From assembly GCA_028583605.1 (NCBI GenBank), contig CM053326.1:19487036-19551035 (forward strand): a stretch of DNA of 64,000 bases. Direction: 5' to 3'. Shown one piece after another: positions 1 to 12,925 of the stretch (position 1 is the first letter of the stretch; each line of letters starts with the position of its first letter). This DNA is from Dastarcus helophoroides (lineage: Eukaryota > Arthropoda > Insecta > Coleoptera > Bothrideridae). The notes below the pieces were generated by a model. It was not told the origin of the DNA, made no database searches, and was given only the letters and a program-made list of their open reading frames with translations. A program made the translations under genes and the position numbers.

Positions 1-1
1 C

Positions 2-1297
2 AGTACGAGTAATCAGCGCTCGTGCAGCCCCAGAATCACAATTAAACCAGTGGTTAAACCCCAAGAAAAACTCGAATCTCACAGTCCATTAAAAATCACG
101 ATTAAACCGGTAAAAGACGAGCATAAACCCAAGGTAACGATCAAAGCGGTTGTTAAACCAGAAGAAGAACACCATAGTCCCAGACACAAGAACAAAACGG
201 CGTCCGAGAGTCCTGAAAGGGTGACGAGCCCCAAAGTTACCATCAAACCGATCGTAAAACCAGAAGAAGAACCTATCCACACACCTCGAATAACCATCAA
301 GCCGATTCACAAACCAGAAGAGGCAACCGAGCCGAAAGTACTAAGCCCTAAGATAACGATCAAACCGGTGGTCAAGCCAGAAACCGAACCACCCGAAATC
401 GAAGACGATTTCAAAGAAAGAATTGTACTCAAAATCAACATCCCCACGAAAGAATCCAGGCGGAAAGATGCCGAGGATACCAAAGCCACGAGATCGACGC
501 CGACGCGCGAGTCACGAAAACGAGAGCACGAGGAGGACAAATCCGTGGCAAAAATCAAACTGAAATTTTCCAAAGGGAGCGACCACCCCCACATCGTACA
601 AGAGGCGCAAAGCGAAGAAACAGAAACGTCTAATAAGCGATCGATGGACGCTGCTGAAGCAGATAGTGGTAGAATCGTGAAAAAACCCAAAGAAGACGTC
701 GATAGCGTTACTACCACAATCACGTCGCCGATCGTCATCAGCGAGGACTCTACGCAAGACAGCGGAAGCGTTATTCTAGTGGAAGAGCCCGCGGTGGACG
801 CCGTCCAGAGCTTCCCCGCTATAGACGCGACGCCGGACTCGACGAAAGCACTGGAAACGCCTTCAACATCAACGCCCTCTACGCCAACGCCTAGGAAACG
901 CGGAAGACCCAGGAAAGTACCCTTAGTGGCGCGGCAGGAGTTCAAAGATGTTATTGAACCAATGGTAGAAGTTTCCCCGAAACCGGAAAGTACCAGTATT
1001 AATGCCATTGCTGACACAAGTAGTAGTTCTGCTACCAGCACCACTACTACTGTCGGTACCAGCCCCGCTACGAGTATTGCTAGTACTAGTACTGAGTCGG
1101 GTAGGCCGAAGCGAAGTTGTAGAGGTCAGTCTGTTCGCGCTACGCTAGGTATCAAGCCGAGGAAGCCGAAGGAGCCCAAGGAGCCGAAGGAGCCCAAGGA
1201 ACCTAAGGAGCCGAAGGAACCCAAAGAGCCGTCGACGCGCGCTAGGGGCAGAGGGCGCGGCAGTAGAGGCGGGGTTTCAAAGGCGAAAGCTTTAAAG
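2..1297 (+). CDS. e(y)3: e(y)3/SAYP (PHF10 orthologue), N-terminal exon, partial at 5' end
   Basis: This exon encodes the disordered N-terminal half of SAYP. In Drosophila SAYP is a nuclear subunit of the PBAP (SWI/SNF) chromatin-remodelling complex and also contacts TFIID. The frame is already open at base 2 with no start codon, so the exon begins upstream of the window. Visible features are about six imperfect repeats of the type (K/R)-(I/V)-TIKP-(V/I)-x-KPE in the first 120 residues, an acidic/serine-threonine middle, an AT-hook (KRGRPRKVP, bases about 894-920), seven KEP repeats (about 1165-1230) and an RGRGRGSRGG basic patch. The exon ends at a strong donor (AAAG then GTAAGT at 1298), phase 0. 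The assignment rests mainly on the SAY-domain exon at 12096-12635, which joins in the same phase. The repetitive basic/acidic composition alone would not identify it. Confidence 0.8.
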
Positions 1298-2123
1298 GTA
1301 AGTCATTTTCCTATTATTAGCATATTTAGGTGCAATCATTTGTTTTTGCCTCTTCCTGTCGAGGTATTTTAAAAAATATCAACAACAGAATAATTTGGAC
1401 TTTGATATTACCAGCGAAGAAAGACGATTCGCGACAGCACTTTCTGAAATTTGAGACGGCATTTCCCTCATAGAGTAAAAACTCAAGACGTTTTATGTAA
1501 TGAATCATCGTTGGAAAATATCTCTAGTGTTAGCCACTTGCGCACATTTCTTTTCAAAATATTCCGCATTGTTCACAATTTAAGATTAGTTGCCGGCAAT
1601 TGGCTACCGCTATCAGGTGATTATTGTGCCAAAAAGCGAAACACTTCTTCAGGACAAAATATCACTCTATTGTCATTTGCTTGTTTTCATTCATTTCACA
1701 AAGTAAGGGTTAAAAATAATCAGTTATTAAAAAAAATATTATGCAGTTAAATTGTGACAACCTTCCCACAAAACGAAATAACTATCGAGTGTACTATGCA
1801 AAATCTAAATTGACAGTTTGCTCAAAGTCTCCACAGATGGCGGCGCGGTATCCCCCGTTTGACCGATTTCTCCCAAAAATGAGCTGATTGCACCTATTTC
1901 GTGGCTCGTAAAACGACTATGGCTGAATATTGCTTTTTTTCTTCTAGTCAAGGTCTAGAAAGTCAAAGAAAGAAAAGAAACAAAAGAGATCAAAGAAGTA
2001 ATATTAAGCCGAGGCATGAAAAATTTCGTGATTGGAGCAACTGTCTACTCTGAATTGTGGTCAATTCCTCCCATTCTTGGTGCACAGTGACGTTTTAAAA
2101 TAACACGACCAAGATTCTTTATT

Positions 2124-2165
2124 TGAGAGAGAGAGAGAGAAAGAGAAAAAGAGAGAGAAAGAGAG
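2124..2165. repeat. GA-rich simple repeat
   Basis: A short run of GA dinucleotides with occasional GAAA interruptions. It is an ordinary microsatellite. Confidence 0.85.
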
Positions 2166-2869
2166 GAAACTGTACTTTTATTTTTAATTTTTAGAGTATT
2201 TATTTGGGTGATTTTTTAACTTGACTGTGCTAAAATGTATATTGTTGTAAATATTGGGATAAAGAGCATTTACTATTATTTCTTTTCATTTTGACTGATT
2301 AAATTCTTAGATAGGCGAAAGTGTATTCGTAATTTTTCTATATTTTGTATGATGAAATATATGTAAAACTAGTTTTGTTAAATGATGTTAGAGATTTAAA
2401 CAATTATTCATTCAAATAAATGAATTCTTTGCTGCTAAGCATTTTTATTTGATTGTTTAGCTTCTCGAATGCACTTTTTATTTGGGTGCTTCATAGACTG
2501 ATTTTTATACAACCTTTCTAGCTTTTATGCTATGATTAATTTTGCCGTCAAATGCACCCAAATAGAAATAGAAAACTACCAATTGAGGCCAAATTTATTA
2601 TTTCCACTCGTGTGATTTGAACTTAACTTTAACAATCACAAGCATTGAAATTTTGCGTTTATTTAAAGCCTAAGTATTTTAATAAACGTTTGCAGCAAGT
2701 TAGGTTCCATGTGTCTTACTTTTATTTGTTTATACACTATATTTATTGAAATTGGATATTTAGGGGCAACGTTTTTGTGTTTCTTTTTTAATCAATTTAA
2801 AATGATTTTCTTGTGCCTTGACAGGCTTTGAATTAGGGTTTCAAAAACCTTAATCTTGCCTTGGAAGGT

Positions 2870-5080
2870 TTTTCCTGATGTGACTTATGTTGTCCAATTT
2901 GGTAGGGGCTCTAGATGATTTTTCTTAAAGGTTTAGGGCTCTAGGTTAACTTCGTTAAAAATTTAGAACTCTAGCTAACATTTCTAAGTATTTAACTCTT
3001 TAGGTGCGTCTTTTTTGTTTTGTCGAAAATTTAATGCTCTTGCAATAGCTACTTTAAGAATTTTGGGTTCTAGATGACTTTTCTTAAAAGTTTGGAACTC
3101 TAGATTTTCTGTCCTCTATAGGAGTTTTCTTGAGAATTTATCCTCTTAGTTATTTCTTCTTGATTTTCTCGATAAGTTAACTCTGTTACAAAAACTTTTT
3201 TGGAATTTGTATCTTTATATGATTTTCATCAGACTCTAGATTAATATCCTCAAACCTTGAACGCTCTGTATTAACTTTCTTGAATATTTAATGCTCTAGG
3301 TGACATTTTTTGAGAATTTTTCTCTTTAGATGCGCCTTCTTTGTTGTTGCAACAGTTGTTTTTGGAGTTTGAAGCTCTGGATGATTTTCCTTATGGAGTT
3401 GAAGCTCTTGATAAACTTTCGTGAGAATCTTAACGTTTTAGATGCTCCTTGGTATTTTTAAGAATTTAATGTTGTTAAAAAATCCTTCTGAGATTTCAGT
3501 CTCTTAAAACATTTTCTTGAAGGATTAGACCTCTAGATAAGTTAAAAAATGAGTCCTCGTTAGTTTCTTTTGGAAGTTTCAAGTCTTACAAAAATAAATT
3601 TCTTTGAACATTTAAAAAACTGGATGCACTTCTTTGATAGTTTGGGTACTGAGCCAAAATCCTTGACTGCACAACTTTAAATGAATTTTTTTTTGTCCTA
3701 GTGGAGTTTTCCAGAGTTTTAAAATAAAGTCTCCAACAATTTCAAAGCTCTATGTGAGACTTTTGAATTCTGCATACATTTTCTTGAGAGTGCAGAGCTT
3801 CGAATATTTTTTTTAATAATTTAACATCCCAGATCTCTTTTTTTAATCCTTCAAAAGACTAAGAAAAAATTCACGCACTTTGCATAATTTAATAGTTTAG
3901 GTTAGCTGCCTGAAAATTTTAACAGCATTTTCAAAGCTCTAGTGACTCTCACTGTAACTTTGGATCTCCAAATTAATTTCCTTGAGAAGATATAGCTCCA
4001 GCTGAGCGTTTCTTATTAATGTGCCAGTCTGGATTAATTTCATAAATATTTTTAAGCTTCAGATGAGTATTAAAAAATTTCGTGATTTCAGATTTTCTTG
4101 GTAAACTGATAACCTCTTGAAAATTCTCTTAAAAAGTATTGAGAATCTAGATTAGTTTTCTTCAGATTTCAAAACTTTGGATGAAAAGTTCAAAGCTCTC
4201 AACTTCAACGCTCTAAATTAATTTTGTTGGGAGAATAGAACTCTAAATCAGCTTTTCTTGCGAATTTATCAATTTCCTTATAGTTTTAGAGTTGTAGATG
4301 AATTTCTTAAGACTTTGAGTTTCATAAACGGAGTTGCGGACCTGGATGAGTTTTGGTACTTCAAAAGTTCGTTTTAAGTTTCCTTTACGAGTTAAAGATA
4401 TTTAGAAAATTGTCGCGACACCTATTGGGGATCCGAATGACTTTTGAGACTTCTGATTTCTGGGTGACTTTTTTGGGAGTTCAGGGCTCTAAATGAATTT
4501 CGCAACATTGGAACTCTAGATGAGCCTGAGCTGAGTTGCAATGTTAAAGATTTAGTTGAGTTTCGTTGCTCTAGATAAGTTTCAAAGATGATGAAGTTTT
4601 CTTGTCAATTTACTATTCTCGACTGAACTCTGGATTTTATTCTAAACTGAAAATTCTTTATGTGTAGTGGAGATTTTGGGTCCAGGTGTATTCCTTGAGG
4701 TTTTGTAGCTCTATATGTAAGTTTTTGAGAATTTAGCACTTTATATGTTCAATTTTGGTTTCTTTAAGAAGTGAGAGGGTTTTAGAAAAGTTTCTTCAAT
4801 AGCTTGAGGCTTAGGGGAAAATTGTTGGCAATTTAGTGCTCTCGAAGGGTTTTTTGAGACTTCAGAAGTCACTCAAGCTAAGAATATAATATGTTGTATG
4901 TTCGTCCTGAGTTTTCTTGGAAAGTTAAGATCATTTTATAAATGTCTTTAGCTGTGAGGAGTTGTGGGTGGTTGTTTTTTGATAATTTAATGCTTTACAT
5001 GTCTTGGTTCCCCATAAATTTTTTTGAGATTTTGCAACTCTAGATGACTTCCATTGAGAATTTGACGCTTCACACAACCT
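2870..5080. repeat. Degenerate minisatellite, about 35-42 bp unit, TCTAGAT core
   Basis: A phrase close to AGCTCTAGATGA, then TTTTCTTGAGAATTT, recurs with heavy divergence across more than 2 kb. The CTCTAG(A)T core and the TTTCTTGAGAAT phrase reappear roughly every 35-42 bases (for example near 2910, 2940, 3070, 3110, 3230, 3535, 4510, 4575 and 5040). All units lie in the same orientation. No terminal inverted repeats or coding potential were seen. It lies inside e(y)3 intron 1 and differs in sequence from the TCGAAATTTT blocks elsewhere. Confidence 0.7.
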
Positions 5081-5814
5081 AAGAACTAGAATAGTAAAAT
5101 ATAGAAACAACTTTAAAACAAAATGTTTATTTTTTTACCAAAAATAATAATAATAATAATCAAACGTTTTTCTGCTTGACTTACAATGGTCACTGTGGCG
5201 AACAAAAACTGATTAATTTACCGGCAGCAATTTGGACACTCTTCTTTCTTATTTACTTGTTTTGTTCCTTCTCCCGTTACTTAATGCCCTTCTACTTCTT
5301 TTGCTTCTTGGCCTTCCTATTTCTTTTATTTCTTTCCTTTTACTTCCTTTTCAATATATTAATTTGTATAAACGCGCTCTCTTGTAAAATTTATGACATC
5401 CATCACTGGTATCTCAGTTTCGTCAAGAAAAAGTGATCAGGAGATCGATTTATTAATATTGAAAGAATTAAAAAATGCTAAAATTTCAATGCTTTGGACT
5501 GTTCGAAAGTTCAGAACTTGACAACCCGCGTTATTGCGTTTCGAGTCTGAGAATTAATTGATACGATTTCCATTGATGCAAATGTGAAATAAATTCATAA
5601 CGTTAATCGCTTCAGCAAGCTGTATCGCGGTTGAAATTGAACATCGTCTAAATTCTATTTTTAGCACAATACCTGCATGCATGAGTCTAGATTCTATTTT
5701 AGACAAGTCAAGTTCAGAGTAAACAGAATAAAATGCTCCAAATCACAATTAAAGTTATATAAACAGTGAGTTAGCTAACCCGAACCTCAATTAGTAGTTT
5801 TTTAAATTGTGTAG

Positions 5815-6183
5815 GAGACAAAATTAAGTGGTAACAAGTTAGAAGCTGTCAAGAAAAGTCTGTTAACCGAAAACGCTAAGAATGCCTACAGATCGTCGCT
5901 TTTATCGATGGGGAAAGCGGAGATCCCTCAAACCACGCCGGGCTTAGCTCAAAATCCCGGTGAGGAGACGTTCCTGAAGCAAAACGAAGAAGTCGATCCT
6001 AAGTTCCTCCAAGGAGATAAGTTCCCCATTATCGATGAGGTTGGTGATATGAAACCACCGACGCCGCAAATCGGTTCCGCCGGTAACACAGACATTTCCA
6101 GCACGGCCGACATCGTCATGTTCGAGGAGGAAACAAGAATGAGTGCAGAAACCGGCAGCAGGGCGCAAACTCCTGCCAAACAG
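5815..6183 (+). CDS. e(y)3: e(y)3/SAYP, second coding exon in window
   Basis: The exon encodes 123 residues, starting ETKLSGNKLEAVKK and continuing through MGKAEIPQTTPGLAQ to RAQTPAKQ. The acceptor TTTTTTAAATTGTGTAG and the donor CAG/GTATGT are both good, and both junctions are phase 0, matching the exons on either side. An in-frame TAG lies just upstream of the acceptor at 5812, so the exon cannot extend further. A weaker acceptor (CTAAG at 5880) would give a shorter exon in the same frame. The segment is polar and rich in E, P, T and S with no recognised domain. It links the AT-hook region to the SAY domain and is included because of phase and position. Confidence 0.75.
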
Positions 6184-7487
6184 GTATGTATCTACGAAAT
6201 GTTGAAACTTTGGCGATAAAAATTTCAAAGGTTAGTGCGGTTTCCAAGGGAATCGTAGGTTACGCTCGATTGTTGATTGTTAATTTGTTTAAAACGGAAT
6301 TTATGTGCTCTTATCAGTTAAGATAAATTTATTTTGGATTGCACATACGTTTTTTAACTTCATGGGATTATATTAAATTAATTAACGGCTGATATATTGA
6401 GAAAGATGGTTGCGCTTTTTTTAACTTTAGTGGTAATATTAGTTCACAATTTTCATATTTTTTTGCAATTTGTTCGATAACAATTGTTTTGCTGCCTATC
6501 TAAATATAAGATATCAACTTTAGTCCCCCCAACTCGCACATTCGCAATTGTTGAAGGAGAAACCAAGTCAAAATTTCTTTTAAAAAACACCTCTTGGCGA
6601 TTTAGTACTGATTTTTAATTTTGAATTTTTTTGTCGATAAAATCTCGAAATCAAGAAATTGAAAATATTAAATTTAAACTGAAACTTTTGATAAAACTCC
6701 ATTTTTTTGCGCGAAAGTTCTAACATTCTAAAAATAAATTGAAAATTTGAGATTAAAATCGAAATTTTTTGCGGAGTGGAAATTTAAGACTTTTTTTGAT
6801 ATCTGTAAAAAACTTTCGAAATTTTGAATTAAAAGCAGAAAATTAGGAATTTTGACAAAATTTCTAAAAAGATCCTCCAAACTTATGCAAACATAATTCG
6901 CAAATTTTACGTTTTAATGGCAAATCGTTGATTTAAAAATAGCAATTTGAATTAAAGTCGAATTCGTTTTGGTCGGAAAACTGTTTTGAAAACAAAACCG
7001 GGTGTCTATTATTCGATTTTAAAACCAAAAAACTGAACTTCTTTTGATTTTTTTTTTGAGAAACTGTCACTGCTGGTACGTAATTAGAGCACCTTTATGG
7101 AGAATTTAACTTTATCTTAGCACTATTTATCTATCTATCTTGATTTATTTTTGTACATCATAACTTGTAGGTTTGAGCACTTTAGGTGCATTGCCAGCGA
7201 AATTATTTTATATAGCAATGTAATTATTTGCAATAATATTTGATTAAGATGATTATGATTAGTTGACAGAGGAAATTAAAATTCATTTTTATTAACCTTG
7301 ACGTGTTTGGTAAGGAAATTAACATTATCTAATCATTTCTCTACAACTATTTACGTCAAACAATTGCATTGTTCGAGTTTTATGAATAACAGTGTAATTC
7401 GCAAATAAGTATATTTAACATTCAAGAACGAGAAATATCTAAATATACACTGTCAATTTGAAAACGTTTCATTTTTAATATTTCAAT
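6184..7487 (+). other. e(y)3 intron 3, 5' part, no gene seen
   Basis: AT-rich sequence between the donor at 6184 and the hAT-like element at 7488. From about 6580 to 7000 it contains loosely TCGAAATTTT-like phrases. No open frame, RNA gene or element boundary could be supported. Confidence 0.5.
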
Positions 7488-10400
7488 CAGTGGCGGCTGG
7501 CATATAGGCACTATGGAACTGCAGCACCCCCAATTTCGCTTAAGAGTTTTTTTCTAAAAATTTTCTGAACACTTTTCATTTCACAATTTTTTGTAGAAAT
7601 TTTAAATATTTTCTGACTTCTTTCTTTCACGAAGTTACGACATTTAAAAACCTATTTTATTTTTAATTTTGATCAACATCACATTTTTAAAAACTAATTT
7701 TTGTAAAAGTATTGAGGAAGAAATCAATATTTCGAGCAGGAATTAAAATGTTAAGAAAAAAACTCAAATTTCTTTGAAAATGTCAACATTTTGAGAAAAT
7801 AATTACAATTACAAGAAAAAATCTAAATCCAACTCATCTCGCATTTTACTATTTCTCTAAAAAATAAGTTTATACGTTATATTCGAAATTTTACGTCAAA
7901 TCTCATTTTGTATAAAAATGTTGAGTTTTTTTTTCAGATATTTCCATTTTTTTTAGGAAAATTTGATTTTTTTCTGCAAAGTTTCCATTTTTCTTAAATA
8001 TTTTATACAAAGAAATGTTCTCGAAATTTCCATTTTTCCTAAAAGTGTTGTTCTTAAAATTTTTTTTAGAAATTCCAACTTCTCCAGATTTTTCTTTATG
8101 TTCCTCGAATTTGTTTTAAAATTGTCAAGTTTTTTCACAACTTTCTTTGACAATTTAAAGTTTAATTTATTTTGTAGTTTTGATAAAAAATGCTTGGAAA
8201 AAATCCTGAAATCTCTATAAAAATTTCAACATTTTGGGAAAAACAAAAAATTTCGACTTTTTTGTAATGGTATATAATTTTTTTTTCAATTTTCGATATT
8301 TTCTCTAAGAAATTTTGCTTTTTCTTCCTACGAAATTTGTGTTTTTTTCTAAACATTTTATACAAAGAATTTTTTTAGAAATTGTGACTTTTTCTGGAGA
8401 TTTTGTCTTTAAAATATTTTTTCTTGTAGAAATTTTCTTTTTTTTCTAATTTGTTTTAGAAATTTAAAAGGTTTTAACGAAATTTTAATATTTTAAAATT
8501 CATTTTATTTTGTAACTTTGATAAGAAACTCAAAATTATTCAGTATAATTTAGGGAAAATAAACTTCAAATCTGCATAAAAATAAGAAAACTTTGAGAAA
8601 AATATTGAAATTTCAAGAAAAAATGAACTTTGTAAATTTCAACCTTTTTTACAATATATTATTTCTCTAAAAAATTACTACTACTGTAGGACCAAAGAAA
8701 ATTCTGAATCGGAATTTCCAATTTTTCTAAAAATGTTAAATTTATTCTTAAAATTCTCAAGTTCGAATTTAAAATTCAAATTTCGATAAAAAAAAGATCC
8801 ATATTTAAAGATTAAACTTAAAATTTCAAGAAAAAGCAGATCATATATTTATAGAAAAAGTTGAAATTTCTTATTTGTAAATATTTAAAAAAAAAATAAC
8901 ATTTTCGGAATTAAAGAAAAAGAACTTTTTTTTGAAATCAATTGTCAAATTTTTTTTATAATTTCGACTTTTAAAGTGGGAATTATTAAAATTTTTGAGA
9001 AAAAGGGTCAACATTTCTAGAAGAGTTCCAAAATTTCGAAATTAAAATGATTCAAAATGTTGAAAAAAATTTATTAACAATTTACTGCTCTAATTTAATT
9101 TTTGTGTAGTAATTTTGAACTTCAGGAGAAATTTTAAAAATCAAATATTCCAGTTTGAAGCAAATTTTTTGTGATTAAAATTCAAATTTTGGCAATTTAT
9201 TTGTACATAAAATGCAAGTTTTTGTTTCAAAACTGCACAGTTTTAAAAATAGAAATTGTTGAGATTAATTTTTTAAGTTCGAGTGTTATTTCGAAATTAT
9301 TCTCGAAAAATGTAAATTTAAAAAGAAAAACATTACCTCTTTTAAAAAATAAAGCTAAAGTTATCAGAAAAGTCGATTTAAAAAAAACTCAAATGTTAAA
9401 AAATTTAAAATTTTCATACAAAATCAAATTTTCAAAAGAAAATAAGGATTTCGAAAAAAAAAATTAATTTTAAAATGGTCGACATTTTCACTAATTTTGG
9501 GAATGTGAATAAAGACGAATTTTTGGAAAAATATCGACCTTTCAAATAAATTGCATGGTTTTTAATTACATTTTCAAAGAAGCTGAATTTTTTGAATATT
9601 GGAGAAAACTCAAAATTATCGAAAAATTCGTAATTATCAAAAAAGTTAAAATTTTGAAAAGGTACAATTGTGAAAAAAGTCGAAATTTTCAATAGTTCAA
9701 GTTTAAAAAGAATCTTTTCTTTTAAGTCGAAAATTTAATGGAAAATGTTTAAAAAAATGTATAAATAAAATTTTTAAAAAAGTTCGAACTTTTGTCGAAA
9801 TTTTGAAAAAAAGTCGAAGTTTTGAAATGGAGTTGAAATTTTATGAAATTAGTCAAAAATTTCAATAAAAGGTTTTAAGAAATGTCGGACTTAAAAAAAA
9901 AAATTATAATTTTGAAATTAAGGATCGGTAGTTAGTAAAAAATGTCAAAATTTTAAACATAGTTGAAATAAATTTCCAAAAATTTAAAATTTTGGAAAAT
10001 GACCAAAATTTTAAAAAATTTGATCATTTGAAAAAGGCCGGAATTTTCAACAAAGTGGGAATTAAAATAAAAAGTCGAAAATTTCAAAAAAGTGCAGATT
10101 TAAGAAAAGGTTAAAATTTTCAATAAAGAAAGTCGAAATTTGTTGACAAGGCAAAAATTTTCAAAATCTTTCAAATTTTCAAAAGAAGTTAAAATTTTGC
10201 AAAAGAAAAAATTTTCATGAAAAGCAGGTCGACATTTTATAGTTGAAATTAAATAAATATGAAAATTTGCAAAAGCTTTAAGAATTTTTATTGAATTTAC
10301 GAAATAATTCAAAAGTTTAGATTTTGAATAGTTGGGAAATTTGCACTCAACTTTTCAATATAAACCAAAATTTTCGAAACCGGAAAATTGAAAACAAGTG

Positions 10401-11269
10401 AAAATTATCATATAGATCGAGGTTTTTAAAAGTCGAAATATTGAGAAGTTAAAATTTTGGTAAAAGTTTAAATTTTTGGTATCTAAGATTTTGAATCAGA
10501 GTGGAACACTTTTTTAAGAAGTTTAAATTTTAGGTCAAAAAAATTAAAATTTTGATAAAATGTCAAACATTTCATAAAATATCAAAATTTTCAAAAAAAT
10601 CGAAATTTTAAAAGAACTTCCAAAATTAAGAAGCAGCGAAATTTTCAACAAAAAAAATCAAAAAATAATCGAAACTTTCCAAAAAAAGTCGAAATTTTGA
10701 AAAAGAGTTGATATTTAAATAAAAACCAGTCAAACTTATTAAGAATCGAAGGTTTCAATAAAAAAAATTATAATTTTCCAAAAAAAAATTATAATCAAAG
10801 ATGAAATTTAGACAAAAAGTCAAAAATTTAAAAAGTCAAAAGTCCAGTTTTGAAAAAATTTACATTTTCAGAAAAAGTAAGAATTTTCAAATGGTAAAAA
10901 TTAAAAAAAAAATGTAATAATTAATTTTCAAAAAAAATTACAAAAAAAGGCCGAACATCGAAAAGTCTAAATATTTACAAAAATACGGAAATTTTTAAAA
11001 GAGTATTCACAGTTTTTCAGAAAAGTCAACACTTAAAATTAAAATAAGGTCGAGATTACAAGAAAAAATCTAAATTTTGCAATACAGTAGAAATTTGGAA
11101 AAAATCCAACCTTTCAAGAAACGCGACATTATTAAAAGTTTTCATTGTAAAGAAATCTAAAATTTTCGAAAAGTAACGTTTTGAAAATGTCGAAATTTCT
11201 AGTCGAAATCTTAAAAATTTTTAAACGCTAAGGAGCACCCCCATTAGTTTTGGCTACGAGCCGCCACTG
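7488..11269. mobile_element. hAT-like non-autonomous element, CAGTGGCGGCT ends, satellite-filled
   Basis: The 3.78-kb element begins CAGTGGCGGCT and ends AGCCGCCACTG, an 11-bp perfect terminal inverted repeat. It is flanked by a perfect 8-bp duplication ATTTCAAT (7480-7487 and 11270-11277), as expected of hAT superfamily insertions. Just inside the ends, GCAGCACCCCCAAT (left) and GAGCACCCCCATT (right) carry the same word, so the subterminal bases are partly a direct repeat. The interior is almost entirely degenerate TCGAAATTTT sequence with no transposase. Its left part is mainly T-rich on the + strand (TTTCCATTTTTCTT-like). The right part, from about 9,400, is A-rich (AAAAAGTCGAAATTTTG-like). 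The element therefore resembles a very long, decayed palindrome. It sits in e(y)3 intron 3. Confidence 0.85.
7550..11225. repeat. TCGAAATTTT degenerate satellite, interior of the 7488-11269 element
   Basis: Quasi-periodic phrases of about 15-20 bases such as GTCGAAATTTTGAAAAAA recur with heavy substitution. The orientation is T-rich on + at first, and A-rich from about 9.4 kb to the end. The reading frames found here (for example at 7963-8220 and 9171-9467) are K/F/I/N-rich translations of the repeat, not genes. Confidence 0.75.
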
Positions 11270-12095
11270 ATTTCAATTGTTAATTAAAACATAGGAACTT
11301 GAAAAAATTCATATTCGAGTTTTAAATCGAATTTTTGACATAAGTCGAACATTTAAGCAAAAACTCGATCAAAAAAATATCTATTATACATAATTATGAT
11401 TTTGCTTCAAAACGTTACGTTTCTGTGCAACATTTTGAGTGTAAACTTTCAATTTTTAATTTATTCTCCAAAATTTTGACTTTAAACTCATTTGGATTGC
11501 GTTTTTCAAAATTTGTTAAAGCATGTTAAAGCTTATTTTTTTAATAAAAAAAATTATAATTCTTATAAATTTTAAGTTTAAAGGCGAAATTTCGAAAAAA
11601 AAAACAATTTCATTTATTATTTTCATTTCATATTTTCCAAAATTTCAAGTTTTACGTCGAAATGTTGAATTTTTCCCACGAATTAATTAATTAAGTTTTT
11701 CTAAAAAATGGGTTTCAATTTGAAACTGAGATTTAAACTTGGAAACTTCGAAAAAAATTGAAGTATTCGGTTTGAAATCGAATATCTTTGTGATTAAAAT
11801 CGAACATTTAAAACAAAAACTCGAAATTAAAAAATATATACATGTTACATAAATTACTAAGAAATTATACACTTCTATCCAAAATTTAAATTTTCAAAAC
11901 GAAATAGATTATCGAAATAAGTCTCGCATCTCGAATTCGTTTTATTAATTACGAGTTTTTTCTTAAAAGTTAAAAGTTTGGGCCGAGTTCGGCCAATTTT
12001 GTGTCGAATAGAGACTGCGACCGAATCCGTTTATTTTTCTTCGAAACCGAAACTTCGGTCTCTACTTCTTACATAAAAAGCTCATTTTTCCTTAG

Positions 12096-12635
12096 GTTGT
12101 AAGCGATGTCGTGGAAGAATCTCAGAGTAGCGTCCAAAGCACCGCCACCACCGAGAGCACGAAAAATTCCCGCAAGGGCACCCGATTGGAAGTCCATCAG
12201 GAGCCCGAAGGTTCGGTCATATCCGCCGACCAGCTCGCCGAGTATTATTGGGGCGGTAACGGGCCTTTTATGCTCCAGGAACAAGTCGCCCAATTCTTGG
12301 GCATTAAATCTTTTAAACGCAAATATCCTGGTATCGCAAGGAGATTCGTGGACATGCAGGAGAGGGACTTTATCCGCGAAAGCTGTCTCGCTTCGGAGGC
12401 GATGTGCGATTTGGGACTCACGGCGGTCAATAGCGCGGATATTCTCGATATTATGTATTCGGATTTTCAGGATAAGTATGAGGAGTATTGCAAGCACCAG
12501 AGGGACAGGCAGGCAAAGGAGCTGATAAATAAACAGAAGGCTTTGTCGTTGGCCGCCAGCCAGGAGAGAACCAAGATGGACATCATGGAACAAGCTATAC
12601 ATTCCGCCGCCTCGTTCAATACAAATTTCAATAAA
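12096..12635 (+). CDS. e(y)3: e(y)3/SAYP, SAY-domain exon
   Basis: The 180 codons run from VVSDVVEESQSS to ASFNTNFNK. From about residue 45 the protein is the SAY domain of the SAYP/PHF10 family: ISADQLAEYYWGGNGPF, LQEQVAQFLGIKSFKRKYP, RRFVDMQERDFIRE, a short CDLGLTAVNSADILDIMY segment, then a charged helix (EEYCKHQRDRQAKELINKQK). In this family the region anchors the protein in the PBAP/PBAF remodeller and supports transcriptional co-activation. The acceptor is TTTTCCTTAG and the donor is AATAAA/GTAAGC; both junctions are phase 0. The exon is GC-richer than the flanking introns and clearly under coding constraint. This is the strongest gene identification in the window. Confidence 0.93.
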
Positions 12636-12925
12636 GTAAGCATTTTTTAAAATCGTTACACGTTACCTATTTATACAATTAAACCCTGTAGATTTTGAAC
12701 ACTATTCAACTGAATAACTTTTTCGTTTAACTATAATTACTTACTTACCTAGGATGCGATTGCTGGTATTCCACATCTACTAGAATATTCGATATCTCAA
12801 AGTCTCGAAGGCACAATTTCGTACCTTCCTAATAGCCCTGATTACAATAGCCTTGTTTACAAGTAATTAATTATAAACAGTGTAGACAGACAAATCGGTG
12901 AGTAATTTCTCCGGTTGCGTATCTG

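Larger units (their letters stand above)
1298..5814 (+). other. e(y)3 intron 1 (inferred)
   Basis: The intron starts with GTAAGT and ends with TTTTTTAAATTGTGTAG. It holds a short GA-rich run near 2124-2165, a large degenerate minisatellite from about 2870 to 5080, and otherwise unremarkable AT-rich sequence. The open frames at 1451-1750 and 5176-5436 have no recognisable domains or splice context and look like chance. I see no gene in it. Confidence 0.6.

Noticed and set aside
7963..10312. Small K/F/N/I-rich proteins in satellite DNA
   Set aside because: Composition follows the AAATTTTCGAA repeat; none has a domain, and similar frames occur in every block.
12069..12602. 177-codon minus-strand frame across the SAY exon
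   Set aside because: Shadow of the conserved + strand exon; the + frame carries the SAY domain.
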